From Salinisphaera sp. LB1 (GTDB taxonomy: Bacteria; Pseudomonadota; Gammaproteobacteria; Nevskiales; Salinisphaeraceae): a DNA stretch of 64,000 nt. The translations under genes were made by a program, and so were the position numbers. The stretch is from contig NZ_CP029488.1 in the NCBI RefSeq assembly GCF_003177035.1, positions 2,542,001 through 2,606,000 on the forward strand, read 5' to 3'. Within the stretch, counting starts at the first letter, position 1. Each line of letters opens with the position of its first letter. Shown here one piece after another: positions 40,907-54,056 of this stretch. The notes under the pieces were generated by a model. It searched no databases. It worked only from the letters and a program-made list of their open reading frames with translations, and was not told where the DNA came from.

Positions 40907-41776
40907 TCAGAGTCCGCTGGCGGGTTGCCGGCGCGGCGACGTGCTGCGCTCGACCGGTTGTTCGGCGGCAGCGGGCGCCTGCTGCTGCGGTCGCTTGACG
41001 GTCGGGGAGATCTGCGGACGATCGCCGGCCTGGTCGTTGGTCTGGTCATTGGCCTGGGCATTGCTGCCGGGGTGTGCCGCGATCTCGGCCAGCTCGTTGA
41101 GCGTGGCGGGTGGCAGATTGCCGGTCAGCGCATAGTCGCGCCCCTGCGCCTGCCAGCGGGCCAGGGCAACGCCCGAGGGCGAGATCATGTCGGGTGCGCC
41201 CTGTGTGGTGCCGGACTCCGCACGTGTATAGATCGTCACCCGTTTGCCGGCTGCATTACGATATTCATAGGCGGTGAGCGACTCGCCGCCCGCCGTGGTG
41301 ACGACGTGTCGATCGTTAAAGCGATAGCCCGCGCGCGACAGATCGGGATGCGCCGGCCGGCTGGGGCTGCGCGCGGCCGTGTCGACCGCGGGCTGGCGAT
41401 CGGCGAGACGCGCGACCTGCTGGCCGAACGTGTTCGGCACGACGCCCGGCGGCGTGGATGTCGACGCCAGCCCGCGCAGCCACCAGCCGCCGGCGGCCGA
41501 CAGGCCGATCACCGCGACCAGACCGGCGCCCGCCAGCCAGCTTGCGGGTGACGCATTGTGGCCATGCAACAAGCGCGGCGGAATGGGTTCGTCGAGCACT
41601 GGATCGTAGCGCTGCGCGAGCGCCAGGTCGTGCTCGGCGTCGCGCGCGGCGCGCTCGGCGATGCGCGGGTTGGCGGCCAGATAGCGTTCGATCGCCGCGG
41701 TGCCGGTGATGCGGTGGCCGGCGCGGTAGTAAGTCACGCACTGTTCGTAGTCGATCGCCACGGCGGTTGCTCTCAT
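40907..41776 (-). CDS. Probable membrane anti-sigma factor
   Basis: A 289-aa protein with an N-terminal cytoplasmic region of about 75 aa, one membrane segment (ASWLAGAGLVAVIGLSAAGGW) and a periplasmic domain with a beta-rich stretch (VVTTAGGESLTAYEYRNAAG) and a Gln/Pro-rich tail. Its ATG overlaps the sigma-factor stop by 4 bp. That layout is typical of ECF sigma/anti-sigma pairs. It does not carry an obvious zinc motif (HxxxCxxC), so it is not a ZAS-type protein as far as I can see. The signal is unknown. Confidence 0.7.
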   Translation of the reverse strand: MRATAVAIDYEQCVTYYRAGHRITGTAAIERYLAANPRIAERAARDAEHDLALAQRYDPVLDEPIPPRLLHGHNASPASWLAGAGLVAVIGLSAAGGWWLRGLASTSTPPGVVPNTFGQQVARLADRQPAVDTAARSPSRPAHPDLSRAGYRFNDRHVVTTAGGESLTAYEYRNAAGKRVTIYTRAESGTTQGAPDMISPSGVALARWQAQGRDYALTGNLPPATLNELAEIAAHPGSNAQANDQTNDQAGDRPQISPTVKRPQQQAPAAAEQPVERSTSPRRQPASGL

Positions 41777-42291
41777 CTTCGCGCCGCGGCCAGCGGCGGC
41801 GTGTCTGGCTCGGCCTGCATCAGCTCGTTGAGCTGCTGACGTGCCCGCGACAGGCGCGAGCGGAAGGTGCCGACGCGAATACCGAGCATGCGCGCACCAT
41901 CGCGATAGCTGGGCTGTTCGAGCGCGGCCAGCATCAGGATGGCGCGATGCTCGGGCGACAGACGGTCCATCGCGGCCAGCACGTCGCGACAGTGCAGCCT
42001 CAGGCCGTTCGACGCGCTGCGGTCGCGCGGGTCGAGCGCGACCGTATCGAGCGCTATCAGTTTCTCGCGGTCGCGCGTGGGCGCGGGGTGGCCGTCCAGA
42101 TACAGCCGATACAGCACACGGAACAGCCAGCCGCGCAGCCGGCCGTGCGGGCGCCAGAGATGACGCTTGCGCCAGGCGCGTTCCAGCGTGTCCTGCACCA
42201 GGTCGTCGGCGGCTTCCCTATCCCGCAGCAATGCGCGCGCATAGCGCCGCAGATGGGGGACTTCGGCTTCGATCATGCCGGGTTCGATCAC
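41773..42291 (-). CDS. ECF-family RNA polymerase sigma factor
   Basis: A 172-aa group 4 sigma factor. Region 2 reads LRRYARALLRDREAADDLVQDTLERAW with GRLRGWLFRVLYRLYLD, and region 4 reads LSPEHRAILMLAALEQPSYRDGARML followed by GIRVGTFRSRLSRARQQL. The start could be the ATG at 42291 or the one at 42276 (MIEAEVPHL). It is coupled to the anti-sigma gene downstream. The subgroup is not clear. Confidence 0.92.
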   Translation of the reverse strand: MIEPGMIEAEVPHLRRYARALLRDREAADDLVQDTLERAWRKRHLWRPHGRLRGWLFRVLYRLYLDGHPAPTRDREKLIALDTVALDPRDRSASNGLRLHCRDVLAAMDRLSPEHRAILMLAALEQPSYRDGARMLGIRVGTFRSRLSRARQQLNELMQAEPDTPPLAAARR

Positions 42292-42776
42292 ATGCCCTCG
42301 CTCATGGCGCGCTCGGTCGCCGGTCCTCGGTTCAGCGCCTGTTCCAATGGCGCCTCAGCCTACCAACGATCGAAAACGCGATGGGTTCCCTCACCGCGCA
42401 GTATGGAACCCGGCGCCCCGGCGCCCTGTTACATCGGAAACAGATATCGAACAGGCCGCGCGGCGGCCAAGCGAGATTCGTCCATGGGCGGTTCTGCATC
42501 GCGTATTCATGCATTCGACTCGCTGCGCGGGCTGTCTTTTACTGGCGACGTTGGGGCTGTGCTTCGGGGTCAGCGATCTGGCGTATCGCAGGATCGAGCA
42601 ATCGGCCGTGCAGCTGTCGCGCGTGGCCGCCGATCGGGTCGGGCGCGCCTGCGAGTATGCGTCGTCTGCACTGGCGCGGTGTTGGAGACGACCGTTCCAG
42701 GCCGTGCCGCTACGGTGCGGGCGGCAGAATGGGTTAAACTGTGCGGTCATTTACCGATCCCAACGGTTCGATCGCA
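42292..42776. other. Intergenic region upstream of sigma factor and miaB
   Basis: About 485 bp with no convincing gene. A plus-strand frame with a hydrophobic start (around 42508, MHSTRCAGCLLLATLGL) runs some 380 bp into miaB, so it is probably chance. A candidate ECF promoter for the sigma gene lies at 42365-42389. Confidence 0.5.
42365..42389 (-). promoter_or_regulatory. Candidate ECF-type promoter of the sigma gene
   Basis: On the minus strand GGAAC (complement of 42385-42389) is followed after 16 bases by CGTT (complement of 42365-42368), the pattern of ECF autoregulated promoters. It is about 74 bp upstream of the sigma start. Confidence 0.35.
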
Positions 42777-44180
42777 ATGTCGGAAACGGTGGAAAACAGC
42801 AGCGCGCCGAAGGTGTTCGTGGCCACCTGGGGCTGCCAGATGAACGAGTACGACTCGGCCAAGATGGTCGACGTGCTGGCCAAGAACCGCGGCGCAACCC
42901 GCGTGGGCACGCCCGAAGAGGCCGACATCATCCTGCTCAACACCTGCTCGATCCGCGAGAAGGCGCAGGAGAAGGTGTTTTCGCAGCTCGGCCGCTGGAA
43001 GCCGTTGAAAGACGCGAATCCGGATCTCGTAATCGGCGTGGGCGGCTGTGTCGCCTCGCAGGAAGGTCACGCCATTCGCGAGCGCGCGCCGTTCGTGGAT
43101 ATGGTTTTCGGCCCGCAGACACTGCACCGGTTGCCGCAGTTGCTGGACGATATTGCGGATAACGGTGCCGGTATCGTCGATATCGCCTTCCCCGAAATCG
43201 ACAAGTTCGATCACCTGCCGCCGGCGCGCGCCGAAGGTGCAACCGCGTTCGTGTCGATCATGGAAGGCTGCTCCAAGTATTGCAGCTTCTGTGTCGTGCC
43301 CTACACGCGCGGCGAGGAAATCTCGCGGCCGTTCGACGACGTGATTCTGGAAGTCGCCGAGCTGGCGGAGCAGGGCGTGAAGGAAATCACGCTGCTGGGC
43401 CAGAACGTGAACGGCTATCGCGGGCCGATGGAAGACGGCTCGATCTGCGATCTGGCGATGCTGGTCGAGTTCGTGGCCGAAATCGACGGCATCGAGCGCA
43501 TCCGCTATACCACCAGCCATCCGCTGGAATTCTCGGATGCGCTGATCGAGGCCTATGCCCGCGTGCCGAAGCTCGCCAATTATCTGCATCTGCCGGTGCA
43601 GTCCGGCTCCAACGCAGTGCTGGAGGCGATGAATCGCGGCTATACGGTCGAGCACTTCATCGAGCGCATCGAGAAACTACGCGCGGTGCGGCCCGACATC
43701 AGCCTGTCGACCGATATCATCGTCGGTCATCCGGGCGAGGGCGCGGCCGAATTCGAGGCGACCATGGATCTGGTCGAACAGATCGGTTTCGACGCAGCGT
43801 TTTCCTTCGTCTACAGCCCGCGCCCGGGCACGCCGGCGGTCGACATGGCGGACGACGAACCACGCGATGTCAAGAAAGCCCGGCTCAAGCGTCTGCAGGA
43901 TCGCATTGCCGACTTCAATCGCCAGTACATGGTGAACATGGTGGGTACCACCCAGCGTGTGCTGGTCGAGCGCGAATCCAAGCGCGGCGGTGGCCAGATG
44001 GCCGGGCGCACCGACTCCAATCGCTGGGTGAATTTCGAGGGCCATCCACGCATGGCCGGTCATTTCGTCGAAATCGAGATCACCGAGGCCTTGGATAATT
44101 CGCTGCGTGGCCGCATAAAGACGACAGAGTCGGCGGTCGAGGCCAGGGATCCGGCTGTGGATCTGGCCGCGATCGAATAA
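42777..44180 (+). CDS. miaB: tRNA-2-methylthio-N6-dimethylallyladenosine synthase
   Basis: MiaB is a radical-SAM methylthiotransferase acting on A37 of tRNAs that read UNN codons. The 467-aa protein has the UPF0004 domain ([17 protein letters not shown]), the radical-SAM motif [16 protein letters not shown] (CxxxCxxC) and a C-terminal TRAM domain ([19 protein letters not shown]). The ATG at 42777 gives the family start; the frame reaches 42741. It opens the conserved block miaB-phoH-ybeY-corC-lnt-leuS-lptE. Confidence 0.97.
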   Translation: MSETVENSSAPKVFVATWGCQMNEYDSAKMVDVLAKNRGATRVGTPEEADIILLNTCSIREKAQEKVFSQLGRWKPLKDANPDLVIGVGGCVASQEGHAIRERAPFVDMVFGPQTLHRLPQLLDDIADNGAGIVDIAFPEIDKFDHLPPARAEGATAFVSIMEGCSKYCSFCVVPYTRGEEISRPFDDVILEVAELAEQGVKEITLLGQNVNGYRGPMEDGSICDLAMLVEFVAEIDGIERIRYTTSHPLEFSDALIEAYARVPKLANYLHLPVQSGSNAVLEAMNRGYTVEHFIERIEKLRAVRPDISLSTDIIVGHPGEGAAEFEATMDLVEQIGFDAAFSFVYSPRPGTPAVDMADDEPRDVKKARLKRLQDRIADFNRQYMVNMVGTTQRVLVERESKRGGGQMAGRTDSNRWVNFEGHPRMAGHFVEIEITEALDNSLRGRIKTTESAVEARDPAVDLAAIE

Positions 44181-44223
44181 TCCTGCGATCGTCACGTATG
44201 CGCAGCAACCACGCCGAGGCAAT

Positions 44224-45222
44224 TTGGCCGATAACACCGTAAGAAAGACACTGGAGCTCGAGCCGCTCGACATGGAACGGCTTGCGCATTTGTGTGGACC
44301 GCAGGACGAGCATCTGCGCCTGATCGAAAAGACCCTGAACGTGGCCGTGCACAACCGCGGCCATCTGTTCCAGGTCGACGGGGCGAACGGCGCCGCCGAG
44401 GCGGCGATCGATACGCTCAACGAGCTTTATGCCGCCACCGCCAGTGGGCCGATCGCGACCGATCGCGTCCATGTGGTTGCGCGTACTGCGGAACAGGAGC
44501 GCGAAGATGCGGCCGCGACCGCCTCGGGCGATGACGAATCGCCGCGCGAGGTGATGATCAAGACGCGCACCGGGCTCGTGCGCGGGCGCGGTCCGAACCA
44601 GCGCCGCTATATGGCGCGCATGGCCGACAACGATCTCAACTTCGGCATTGGCCCGGCCGGCACCGGCAAGACCTATCTGGCTGTGGCCGCCGCGGTCGAT
44701 GCCCTGGAATCCGAACGGGTACGCCGGCTGATGCTGGTGCGCCCCGCGGTCGAGGCCGGCGAGAATCTCGGTTTCCTGCCGGGCGATCTGGCGCAGAAGA
44801 TCGACCCCTACCTGCGCCCGCTTTACGATGCGCTCTACGAAATGCTCGGCTTCGATCGGGTCAGCCGGCTGATCGAGCGCCAGGTGATCGAGGTCGCGCC
44901 GCTGGCCTATATGCGCGGGCGCACGCTCAACGAGGCCTTCATCATTCTCGACGAGGCCCAGAACACCACCGTCGCGCAGATGAAAATGTTTCTCACCCGC
45001 ATCGGTTTCGGCTCGACTGCGGTGGTCACCGGCGACATGACCCAGATCGACCTGCCGCCGTCGAAGCAGTCGGGGCTGTCGCATGCGGTCAAGTTGCTCT
45101 CGGGTATCGACAACATCAGCGTGACCCGGTTCGTTGGCCGCGATGTGGTGCGCCACCCACTGGTCCAGCGCATCGTGGCGGCCTACGAACGGGATGCCGA
45201 GAACGACGGCGGGGCCGGCTGA
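44224..45222 (+). CDS. ybeZ: PhoH-family ATPase YbeZ
   Basis: A 332-aa PhoH-like P-loop ATPase; YbeZ interacts with the endonuclease YbeY. Walker A is [13 protein letters not shown], with [18 protein letters not shown], Walker [12 protein letters not shown] and [12 protein letters not shown]. The start is a TTG at 44224 with GAGG about 5 bases upstream. It ends 2 bp before the GTG of ybeY, so the two are coupled. Confidence 0.93.
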   Translation: MADNTVRKTLELEPLDMERLAHLCGPQDEHLRLIEKTLNVAVHNRGHLFQVDGANGAAEAAIDTLNELYAATASGPIATDRVHVVARTAEQEREDAAATASGDDESPREVMIKTRTGLVRGRGPNQRRYMARMADNDLNFGIGPAGTGKTYLAVAAAVDALESERVRRLMLVRPAVEAGENLGFLPGDLAQKIDPYLRPLYDALYEMLGFDRVSRLIERQVIEVAPLAYMRGRTLNEAFIILDEAQNTTVAQMKMFLTRIGFGSTAVVTGDMTQIDLPPSKQSGLSHAVKLLSGIDNISVTRFVGRDVVRHPLVQRIVAAYERDAENDGGAG

Positions 45223-45224
45223 CG

Positions 45225-45686
45225 GTGATCGATTTCAATCTCGTCGCCGCGCCCGGTGTACGGGCCGAGTACGACGAGCGGGCATTGATCGACGCCGTGG
45301 CGGCCGTGCTGGACGAGGCGGGCCTCAAGCGCGAGCACGATGAGGTCAGCGTGGATGTGCGCCTGGTCGACGAGGCCGAGTCCGCCGAGTTGAACGGCCG
45401 CTTTCGCGACAAGCCGTATGCCACCAACGTGCTATCGTTTCCAGCGGATGCCCGGCTGCCCGGTTTCGTCGCGCTCGGCGATCTGGTGATCTGCATGCCG
45501 GTGGTGGCCCGGGAAGCCGCCGCGCAGGGCAAGACCATGGATGCGCATCTGCTGCACATGGTCGTTCATGGGAGCTTGCACTTGCTGGGCTTTGACCATA
45601 TCGGCGACGATGAGGCCGATATCATGGAAGCGGCCGAGCGTCGCGTCATGGCGCGGCTGGGCCATAACGACCCATACGCAGCCTAG
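45225..45686 (+). CDS. ybeY: Endoribonuclease YbeY
   Basis: A zinc endoribonuclease for 16S rRNA maturation and ribosome quality control, 153 aa. The zinc motif HGSLHLLGFDH is present, with NVLSFP before it. The start is a GTG at 45225, 2 bp after the ybeZ stop. Order and size are standard for the block. Confidence 0.96.
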   Translation: MIDFNLVAAPGVRAEYDERALIDAVAAVLDEAGLKREHDEVSVDVRLVDEAESAELNGRFRDKPYATNVLSFPADARLPGFVALGDLVICMPVVAREAAAQGKTMDAHLLHMVVHGSLHLLGFDHIGDDEADIMEAAERRVMARLGHNDPYAA

Positions 45687-45760
45687 CCATCGCCAGGCGC
45701 GTATAGCGGCCGGCGATCACACAACACGGATTTGAGGAGGCGGCTCGGGCCGCGTTTACC

Positions 45761-46615
45761 ATGAGCGACGACGACGACAGCGATCAGTCCAGTCGGGGCT
45801 GGCTGCGCCAGATCGGCATGAGCCTGGCGGGCCCGCCACGCGATCGCGATGAGCTGATCGAGGTGCTGCGCGAAGCCCAGGAGAATGCGCTGCTCGACGT
45901 CGATGCCCTGTGGATGATGCAGGGCGTGCTCAAGGTTTCCGAGCTCCAGGTGCGCGACATCATGGTGCCGCGCTCCCAGATGGTGGTGATCGATTCGGAT
46001 GCGGACGCCGCCGAGATCCTGTCGGTGGCCACCGAATCCGGCCATTCGCGGTTTCCGGTGATCGGCGAATCGCGCGACGAGGTCGTGGGTATTCTGCTGG
46101 CCAAGGACATGCTGAGCCTGACCGAGTCGGACGGCGCGGATAAAGCCTTCGATCTCACCACTGTGCTGCGCCGGGCGGTCTATGTGCCCGAAGCCAAGCG
46201 GGTGAATGTGCTGCTCAAGGAATTCAAGGCTTCGCGCAACCACATGGCGGTGGTGGTGGATGAATACGGTGGCGTGGCCGGGCTGGTCACCATCGAGGAT
46301 GCGCTCGAGCAGATTGTCGGCGAGATCGACGACGAATACGACCAGACCGAGGGCGCGAACATTCTTCGCCAGGAGAAGAATCGATATCAGGTCAACGCGC
46401 TGACGCCGATCGACGAATTCAATCGCTACTTCGGCACCGCGTTTTCGGACGACGAGTTCGATACCCTCGGCGGCCTGGTCATGCACGAGTTCGGCCATAT
46501 GCCCAAGCGCGGTGAAACCACCATCATCGACCGTTTCCAGTTCAACGTGCAGCGCGCCGATTCGCGCCGGATTCATCTGTTCCAGATGACGGTGTTGCCC
46601 GAGGCCCCCGAGTAG
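45761..46615 (+). CDS. corC: CBS-domain protein CorC (Mg/Co efflux-associated)
   Basis: A 284-aa soluble protein with a CBS pair (LQVRDIMVPRSQMVVID, ATESGHSRFPVIGESRDEV, and VVVDEYGGVAGLVTIEDALE) and a C-terminal CorC_HlyC domain (YQVNALTPIDEFNRYFG). It lacks the membrane DUF21 domain found in larger relatives. CorC has been linked to magnesium and cobalt efflux in Salmonella; the direct role is unsure. It lies 74 bp after ybeY. Confidence 0.92.
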   Translation: MSDDDDSDQSSRGWLRQIGMSLAGPPRDRDELIEVLREAQENALLDVDALWMMQGVLKVSELQVRDIMVPRSQMVVIDSDADAAEILSVATESGHSRFPVIGESRDEVVGILLAKDMLSLTESDGADKAFDLTTVLRRAVYVPEAKRVNVLLKEFKASRNHMAVVVDEYGGVAGLVTIEDALEQIVGEIDDEYDQTEGANILRQEKNRYQVNALTPIDEFNRYFGTAFSDDEFDTLGGLVMHEFGHMPKRGETTIIDRFQFNVQRADSRRIHLFQMTVLPEAPE

Positions 46616-46780
46616 GCGGCGGGCCGGGGCGGGCATGGCAATGATGTCTGTTGCCGTTCCATACAAGACCGCGCCGTTCGGTGTGACCCGCCTTGACCGG
46701 GGCCCGCCGCGGCCGGCGGTCGCTGTTTTGCGTGGCGCGGGCCCCGGACCGGGTATGCGTGGCGTGCGCGCTGGCCCGCC

Positions 46781-50861
<4,081 letters not shown>

Positions 50862-50896
50862 GCCGCGATGGATCGCCCAAGCAGAGAGCACGAATA

Positions 50897-51454
50897 ATGG
50901 GTCATGTTTGCTTATCCGCCACCATTCGCGCTCGCGCCGCCCGGGCGAGCGTCATGCTGGCGCTGCTTTCGCTTGCGGGCTGCGGGTTCCACATGCAGGG
51001 CGCCTCGCCGTTGCCCAAAGGCATTTCGTCGATGCACGTGTCGTACAGCAATGCCTATCAGGTGGGGGATCCGCCGGTCGTGACCGCGCTCAAACAGCGT
51101 TTGCGCCGTCAGCATCTGCTCGGCGATGCCGATGCCCCGGCTCAGCTCGACATTGTGAGCGTCGGCAGCAGCCAGCGTATCGTCGCGGTGAGCCCGGTAG
51201 ACGGCTATGCGGCGGAGTACGCGCTCACGACCCGGGTGGTCTTCAATTACAGCGTCCATGGCGCCAAGCAGCTGTCGGGCGAAACGCTATCGGCCACGCG
51301 CGACTACAGCGTGTCGGACACCCAGCGGCTGTCGTCCGAGGGCGAGCGCCGCCAATTGCTGAACGAAATGCAGAAGAATCTCGCGAACCGCATCCTCGAG
51401 CGCATCGCCCAGGCCAACGACAAGCTTGGCTCAAGCCGTGCCAAGGGTAACTGA
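50897..51454 (+). CDS. lptE: LPS-assembly lipoprotein LptE
   Basis: LptE plugs the LptD barrel at the outer membrane during lipopolysaccharide export. The 185-aa precursor has a signal peptide ending in LSLAGC and the family start GCGFHMQG. It follows leuS by 35 bp, as is usual. The gene normally next, holA (DNA polymerase III delta), is not here; a nitroreductase gene takes its place. Confidence 0.9.
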   Translation: MGHVCLSATIRARAARASVMLALLSLAGCGFHMQGASPLPKGISSMHVSYSNAYQVGDPPVVTALKQRLRRQHLLGDADAPAQLDIVSVGSSQRIVAVSPVDGYAAEYALTTRVVFNYSVHGAKQLSGETLSATRDYSVSDTQRLSSEGERRQLLNEMQKNLANRILERIAQANDKLGSSRAKGN

Positions 51455-51458
51455 GGCC

Positions 51459-52046
51459 ATGACAGATCGCGCCACACTGACAGACAGCCCGGTTTCGCCG
51501 GCGGATGCCGCCGCGCTTATCCGCGGCCGGCGCACGATCGACCGTTTCAAGCCGGGCCAGGTGCCCGAGGCCGCACTGATTTACGAGGCGATCGAGCTGG
51601 CACGCTGGGCGCCGAATCATCACCGCACCGAACCCTGGCGCTTTTATCTCATCGGCGAGCGCACCAAGGCCGGTATCATCGAGCTCAATAGCCGTCTGCT
51701 GGCGGCCAGCCGCGGTCCCGACGTGGCCGAAGCCAAACGCGAGCGATGGCAGAGCATGCCCGGCTGGCTGGCGGTCAACTGTTGTCCCAGTGACGACCCG
51801 ATCACCGCGCGCGAGGACTACGCCGCCTGTGCCTGCGCGGTCGAGAATCTCATGCTCTACCTGCACAGTGCGGGCGTCGGCACCAAGTGGGCGAGCGGGG
51901 CGGTCACGCGTGAACCCGAATTTCTCGAACTGCTTGGCGCGCAATCGGGGGAATACTGTGTCGGGCTGATCTGGTATGGTTACGCCCAGCGGCGCCCCAG
52001 GTCCCAGCGCCAGTCGGTCGATCAGATCGTCCGCGCGCTGGACTGA
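51459..52046 (+). CDS. Nitroreductase-family protein
   Basis: A 195-aa flavoprotein-type protein with the family pattern AALIRGRRTIDRFKPG, RWAPNHHRTEPWRFYLIG and LYLHSAGVGTKWASG. Members reduce nitro- or quinone compounds with FMN; no substrate is assigned. It resembles short YdjA-like forms. The ATG at 51459 follows GAGG closely; the frame from 51426 is in lptE. Confidence 0.85.
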   Translation: MTDRATLTDSPVSPADAAALIRGRRTIDRFKPGQVPEAALIYEAIELARWAPNHHRTEPWRFYLIGERTKAGIIELNSRLLAASRGPDVAEAKRERWQSMPGWLAVNCCPSDDPITAREDYAACACAVENLMLYLHSAGVGTKWASGAVTREPEFLELLGAQSGEYCVGLIWYGYAQRRPRSQRQSVDQIVRALD

Positions 52047-52084
52047 AGCCAACGGCGGCGATTCCAGTTCCGCGTCAAAGGGCA

Positions 52085-52113
52085 TTGCAAAAACCCCGAG
52101 ACGGATATAGAAT
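52085..52113 (+). promoter_or_regulatory. Candidate sigma-70 promoter of rplM-rpsI
   Basis: TTGCAA at 52085-52090, 17 bases, TAGAAT at 52108-52113. It sits in an A-rich patch after the nitroreductase gene and 72 bp before the rplM ATG. Confidence 0.6.
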
Positions 52114-52132
52114 TGCGCGCTTTCGCAGCCCG

Positions 52133-52163
52133 GGTCGCTGGTCTCCCGCTACGGCTTGCGACC
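52133..52163 (+). other. Leader hairpin of rplM-rpsI
   Basis: GGTCGC and GCGACC pair across a 19-base loop in the mRNA leader before rplM. In E. coli the rplM-rpsI operon is controlled by L13 binding the leader; whether this hairpin is the equivalent site is a guess. Confidence 0.35.
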
Positions 52164-52184
52164 TCCTACGGTATAAGAGTTGCA

Positions 52185-52613
52185 ATGAAGACGTTTTCCG
52201 CGAAGAAAGATGAGGTGCCCGGCGACTGGTACGTCGTGGACGCGACCGACAAGACGCTCGGTCGACTGGCCTCCGAGATCGCTTTTCGCCTGCGCGGCAA
52301 GCACAAGCCCGAATATACGCCGCATATGGATGTCGGCGACCACATCGTGGTGATCAACGCCTCGAATGTGAAGACGACGGGCAAGAAGGCCGAGCAGAAG
52401 AAGTACTACCGGTTCACCGGGTATGTCGGCAACCTGAAGGAAATCACGCTCGGCAAGCAGATGGCCAGCCATCCCGAGCGGGTCATCGAGCACGCCGTCA
52501 AGGGCATGCTGCCGAAGGGTCCGCTCGGCCGCCAGATGTTCCGCAAGCTGCGTGTCTATCCGAGCGCCGACCACCCGCACACCGCACAGCAGCCGCAGAC
52601 GCTGGAGATTTAA
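52185..52613 (+). CDS. rplM: 50S ribosomal protein L13
   Basis: A 142-aa early-assembly protein of the large subunit. It starts [20 protein letters not shown] and holds [38 protein letters not shown] and [16 protein letters not shown]. The ATG at 52185 gives the exact family length; the frame to 52113 is non-coding leader. rpsI follows after 3 bp. Confidence 0.98.
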   Translation: MKTFSAKKDEVPGDWYVVDATDKTLGRLASEIAFRLRGKHKPEYTPHMDVGDHIVVINASNVKTTGKKAEQKKYYRFTGYVGNLKEITLGKQMASHPERVIEHAVKGMLPKGPLGRQMFRKLRVYPSADHPHTAQQPQTLEI

Positions 52614-52616
52614 AGC

Positions 52617-53009
52617 ATGGCAACCGAACAGTCGTACGGCACTGGCCGCCGCAAGACCGCTTCCGCCCGCGTGTTCATCAAGCCGGGCTCCGGGCAGATC
52701 ACGGTCAACAAGAAGACGCTGGACCAGTACTTCGGTCGTCCGACCTCGCGCATGATCGTGCGCCAGGCGCTGGAAGCCACCGAGTCGACCGATCGCTTCG
52801 ACATCACCGTCACCGTCAACGGCGGCGGCCCGAACGGTCAGGCCGGCGCGATCCGCCACGGTCTGGCGCGCGCCCTGGTCGACTACGACGAAGGCATGCG
52901 CCCCGCGCTGCGCGCCGCCGGCTACCTGACCCGCGACGCCCGCAAGGTCGAGCGTAAGAAGATCGGCCTGCACAAGGCCCGCAAGTCGCCGCAGTACTCC
53001 AAGCGCTAG
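52617..53009 (+). CDS. rpsI: 30S ribosomal protein S9
   Basis: A 130-aa small-subunit protein whose C-terminal tail reaches the P site. It shows [39 protein letters not shown] and the Lys/Arg end [17 protein letters not shown]. It is the second gene of rplM-rpsI. The tRNA-Gln gene begins 52 bp later. Confidence 0.98.
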   Translation: MATEQSYGTGRRKTASARVFIKPGSGQITVNKKTLDQYFGRPTSRMIVRQALEATESTDRFDITVTVNGGGPNGQAGAIRHGLARALVDYDEGMRPALRAAGYLTRDARKVERKKIGLHKARKSPQYSKR

Positions 53010-53061
53010 CGACTTGTCGATGGACGGATCTGGTCCTATCCGTCCATCGATCCAAAGGTTT

Positions 53062-53135
53062 TGGGGAATCGTCTAATGGTAGGACTACGGACTCTGACTC
53101 CGTCAGTGGGGGTTCGAATCCCTCTTCCCCAGCCA
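53062..53135 (+). tRNA. tRNA-Gln (CTG anticodon)
   Basis: A 74-base tRNA with encoded CCA. The acceptor TGGGGAA pairs with TTCCCCA; the anticodon arm is ACGGA-CTCTGAC-TCCGT, giving CTG; the T arm is GGGGG-TTCGAAT-CCCTC with standard TTCGAAT. It reads CAG codons. The 3' end of the gene is copied at 55732-55750. Confidence 0.97.
53117..53135 (+). repeat. att-like site, tRNA copy
   Basis: The last 19 bases of tRNA-Gln (AATCCCTCTTCCCCAGCCA) recur 2.6 kb downstream with one mismatch. Such tRNA 3'-end duplications mark integration of islands or phages. Confidence 0.7.
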
Positions 53136-53138
53136 AAC

Positions 53139-53168
53139 AAAAGCCCGCCTCGCGCGGGCTTTTTTTTT
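53139..53168 (+). terminator. Terminator after tRNA-Gln
   Basis: AGCCCGC and GCGGGCT form a 7-bp stem with a 5-base loop, flanked by AAA before and a run of nine T after. It ends the tRNA transcript. Confidence 0.9.
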
Positions 53169-53210
53169 GGCTGGCGTAGCGGACCTGATAAGAAGCCCCA
53201 GGTTCGACGA

Positions 53211-53255
53211 GCGCGCGCAGCGCGCGAGGACAGTCGAGCTTGCTCGACTGGGCCC
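53211..53255. repeat. Hairpin chain, left part
   Basis: Two perfect hairpins side by side: GCGCGC-GCA-GCGCGC (53211-53225) and CAGTCGAGC-TT-GCTCGACTG (53231-53250), then GGCCC (53251-53255), the left arm of a third hairpin that the IS element split. The chain continues at 55700. Confidence 0.8.
53251..53255. repeat. IS target site duplication, left copy
   Basis: GGCCC directly before the IS element; the same five bases follow it at 55700-55704. Confidence 0.85.
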
Positions 53256-53315
53256 TGTCAATGGCCAACAGAACTGACCCACTTTTGGCCAACAAAAATG
53301 ACCCACCCGTGAAGG

Positions 53316-54056
53316 TCAGCTGAGCGTTTTCTGCTTCAGCCGATAGCTCTCGCCTCCGAGCATGTAGAGATGCGAGTGATGGATGATCCGGTCGATGATC
53401 GGCACCGCCACATTGTCGTCGTGGAAGAACTCGCCCCATTGGGTGAAGTCCTTGTTGGTGGTCACGATCAGCGAGCGGTACTCGTAGAACCGGTTGATCA
53501 GCTGAAACAGCGCATAGCGCGCCGCCCTGCTCATGGGCAGATAGCCGAGCTCGTCGATCACCAGGGCATCGACCTTGGCCAGTTGCGTCAGCTTTTTCTT
53601 CAGTTCGCCTTTCATCTCGGCCAGCTCCAGTTCCTCGACCAGATCCAACGCGTTCTTGAAGCGCACCTTGTAGCCCGCCTCGACCGCGTGCTGGCCGATG
53701 CCGATGGCCAGGTGCGTCTTGCCCACGCCCGGCGGGCCGATGAACACCAGATTCTCGCGGTTATCGAGGAAGGCGAAGTCGAGCAAGGCCTTGACCTGGC
53801 GCTTGGTGATCGTGGTCTGATGGCGGTAATCGAACGCCTCCAGCCGTTTATCGGCCGGGAACCGCGCCTGGCGTCGGTTAAGCTCGATGCGCCGGGCCTC
53901 GCGGCTTGCACGCTCGTGCTCGGCCAGCATGTCGGCGAACATAAGGTACGAGACCTCGTTGGCCTCGGCCTGGCGGAGCAAGTCGGTCAGATCGTCGGCG
54001 ATGGCGCCCAGACGCAGGCTGCGGTAACGCCCGGTGGTGAGCTCAAGCGTTCCCAT
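53316..54056 (-). CDS. istB: IS21-family helper ATPase IstB
   Basis: A DnaA/DnaC-like AAA+ ATPase of 246 aa that helps IstA choose the target and assemble the transposition complex. Walker A is GPPGVGKTHLAIGIG, Walker B ALVIDELGYLP, and sensor-type residues follow in SLIVTTNKDFTQWGEFF. It starts inside the end of istA (14-bp overlap), which is typical of IS21 elements. Confidence 0.95.
   Translation of the reverse strand: MGTLELTTGRYRSLRLGAIADDLTDLLRQAEANEVSYLMFADMLAEHERASREARRIELNRRQARFPADKRLEAFDYRHQTTITKRQVKALLDFAFLDNRENLVFIGPPGVGKTHLAIGIGQHAVEAGYKVRFKNALDLVEELELAEMKGELKKKLTQLAKVDALVIDELGYLPMSRAARYALFQLINRFYEYRSLIVTTNKDFTQWGEFFHDDNVAVPIIDRIIHHSHLYMLGGESYRLKQKTLS

Noticed and set aside
42275-43162. 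Plus-strand ORF upstream of and into miaB with a hydrophobic start
   Set aside because: It overlaps miaB by some 380 bp, has no ribosome binding site and becomes low-complexity.
52816-53439. Minus-strand ORF across rpsI and the tRNA with GEEGFEPPLTESESVVLPLDD
   Set aside because: This is the well-known false protein made by reading the antisense of a tRNA gene; it also covers rpsI and the terminator.
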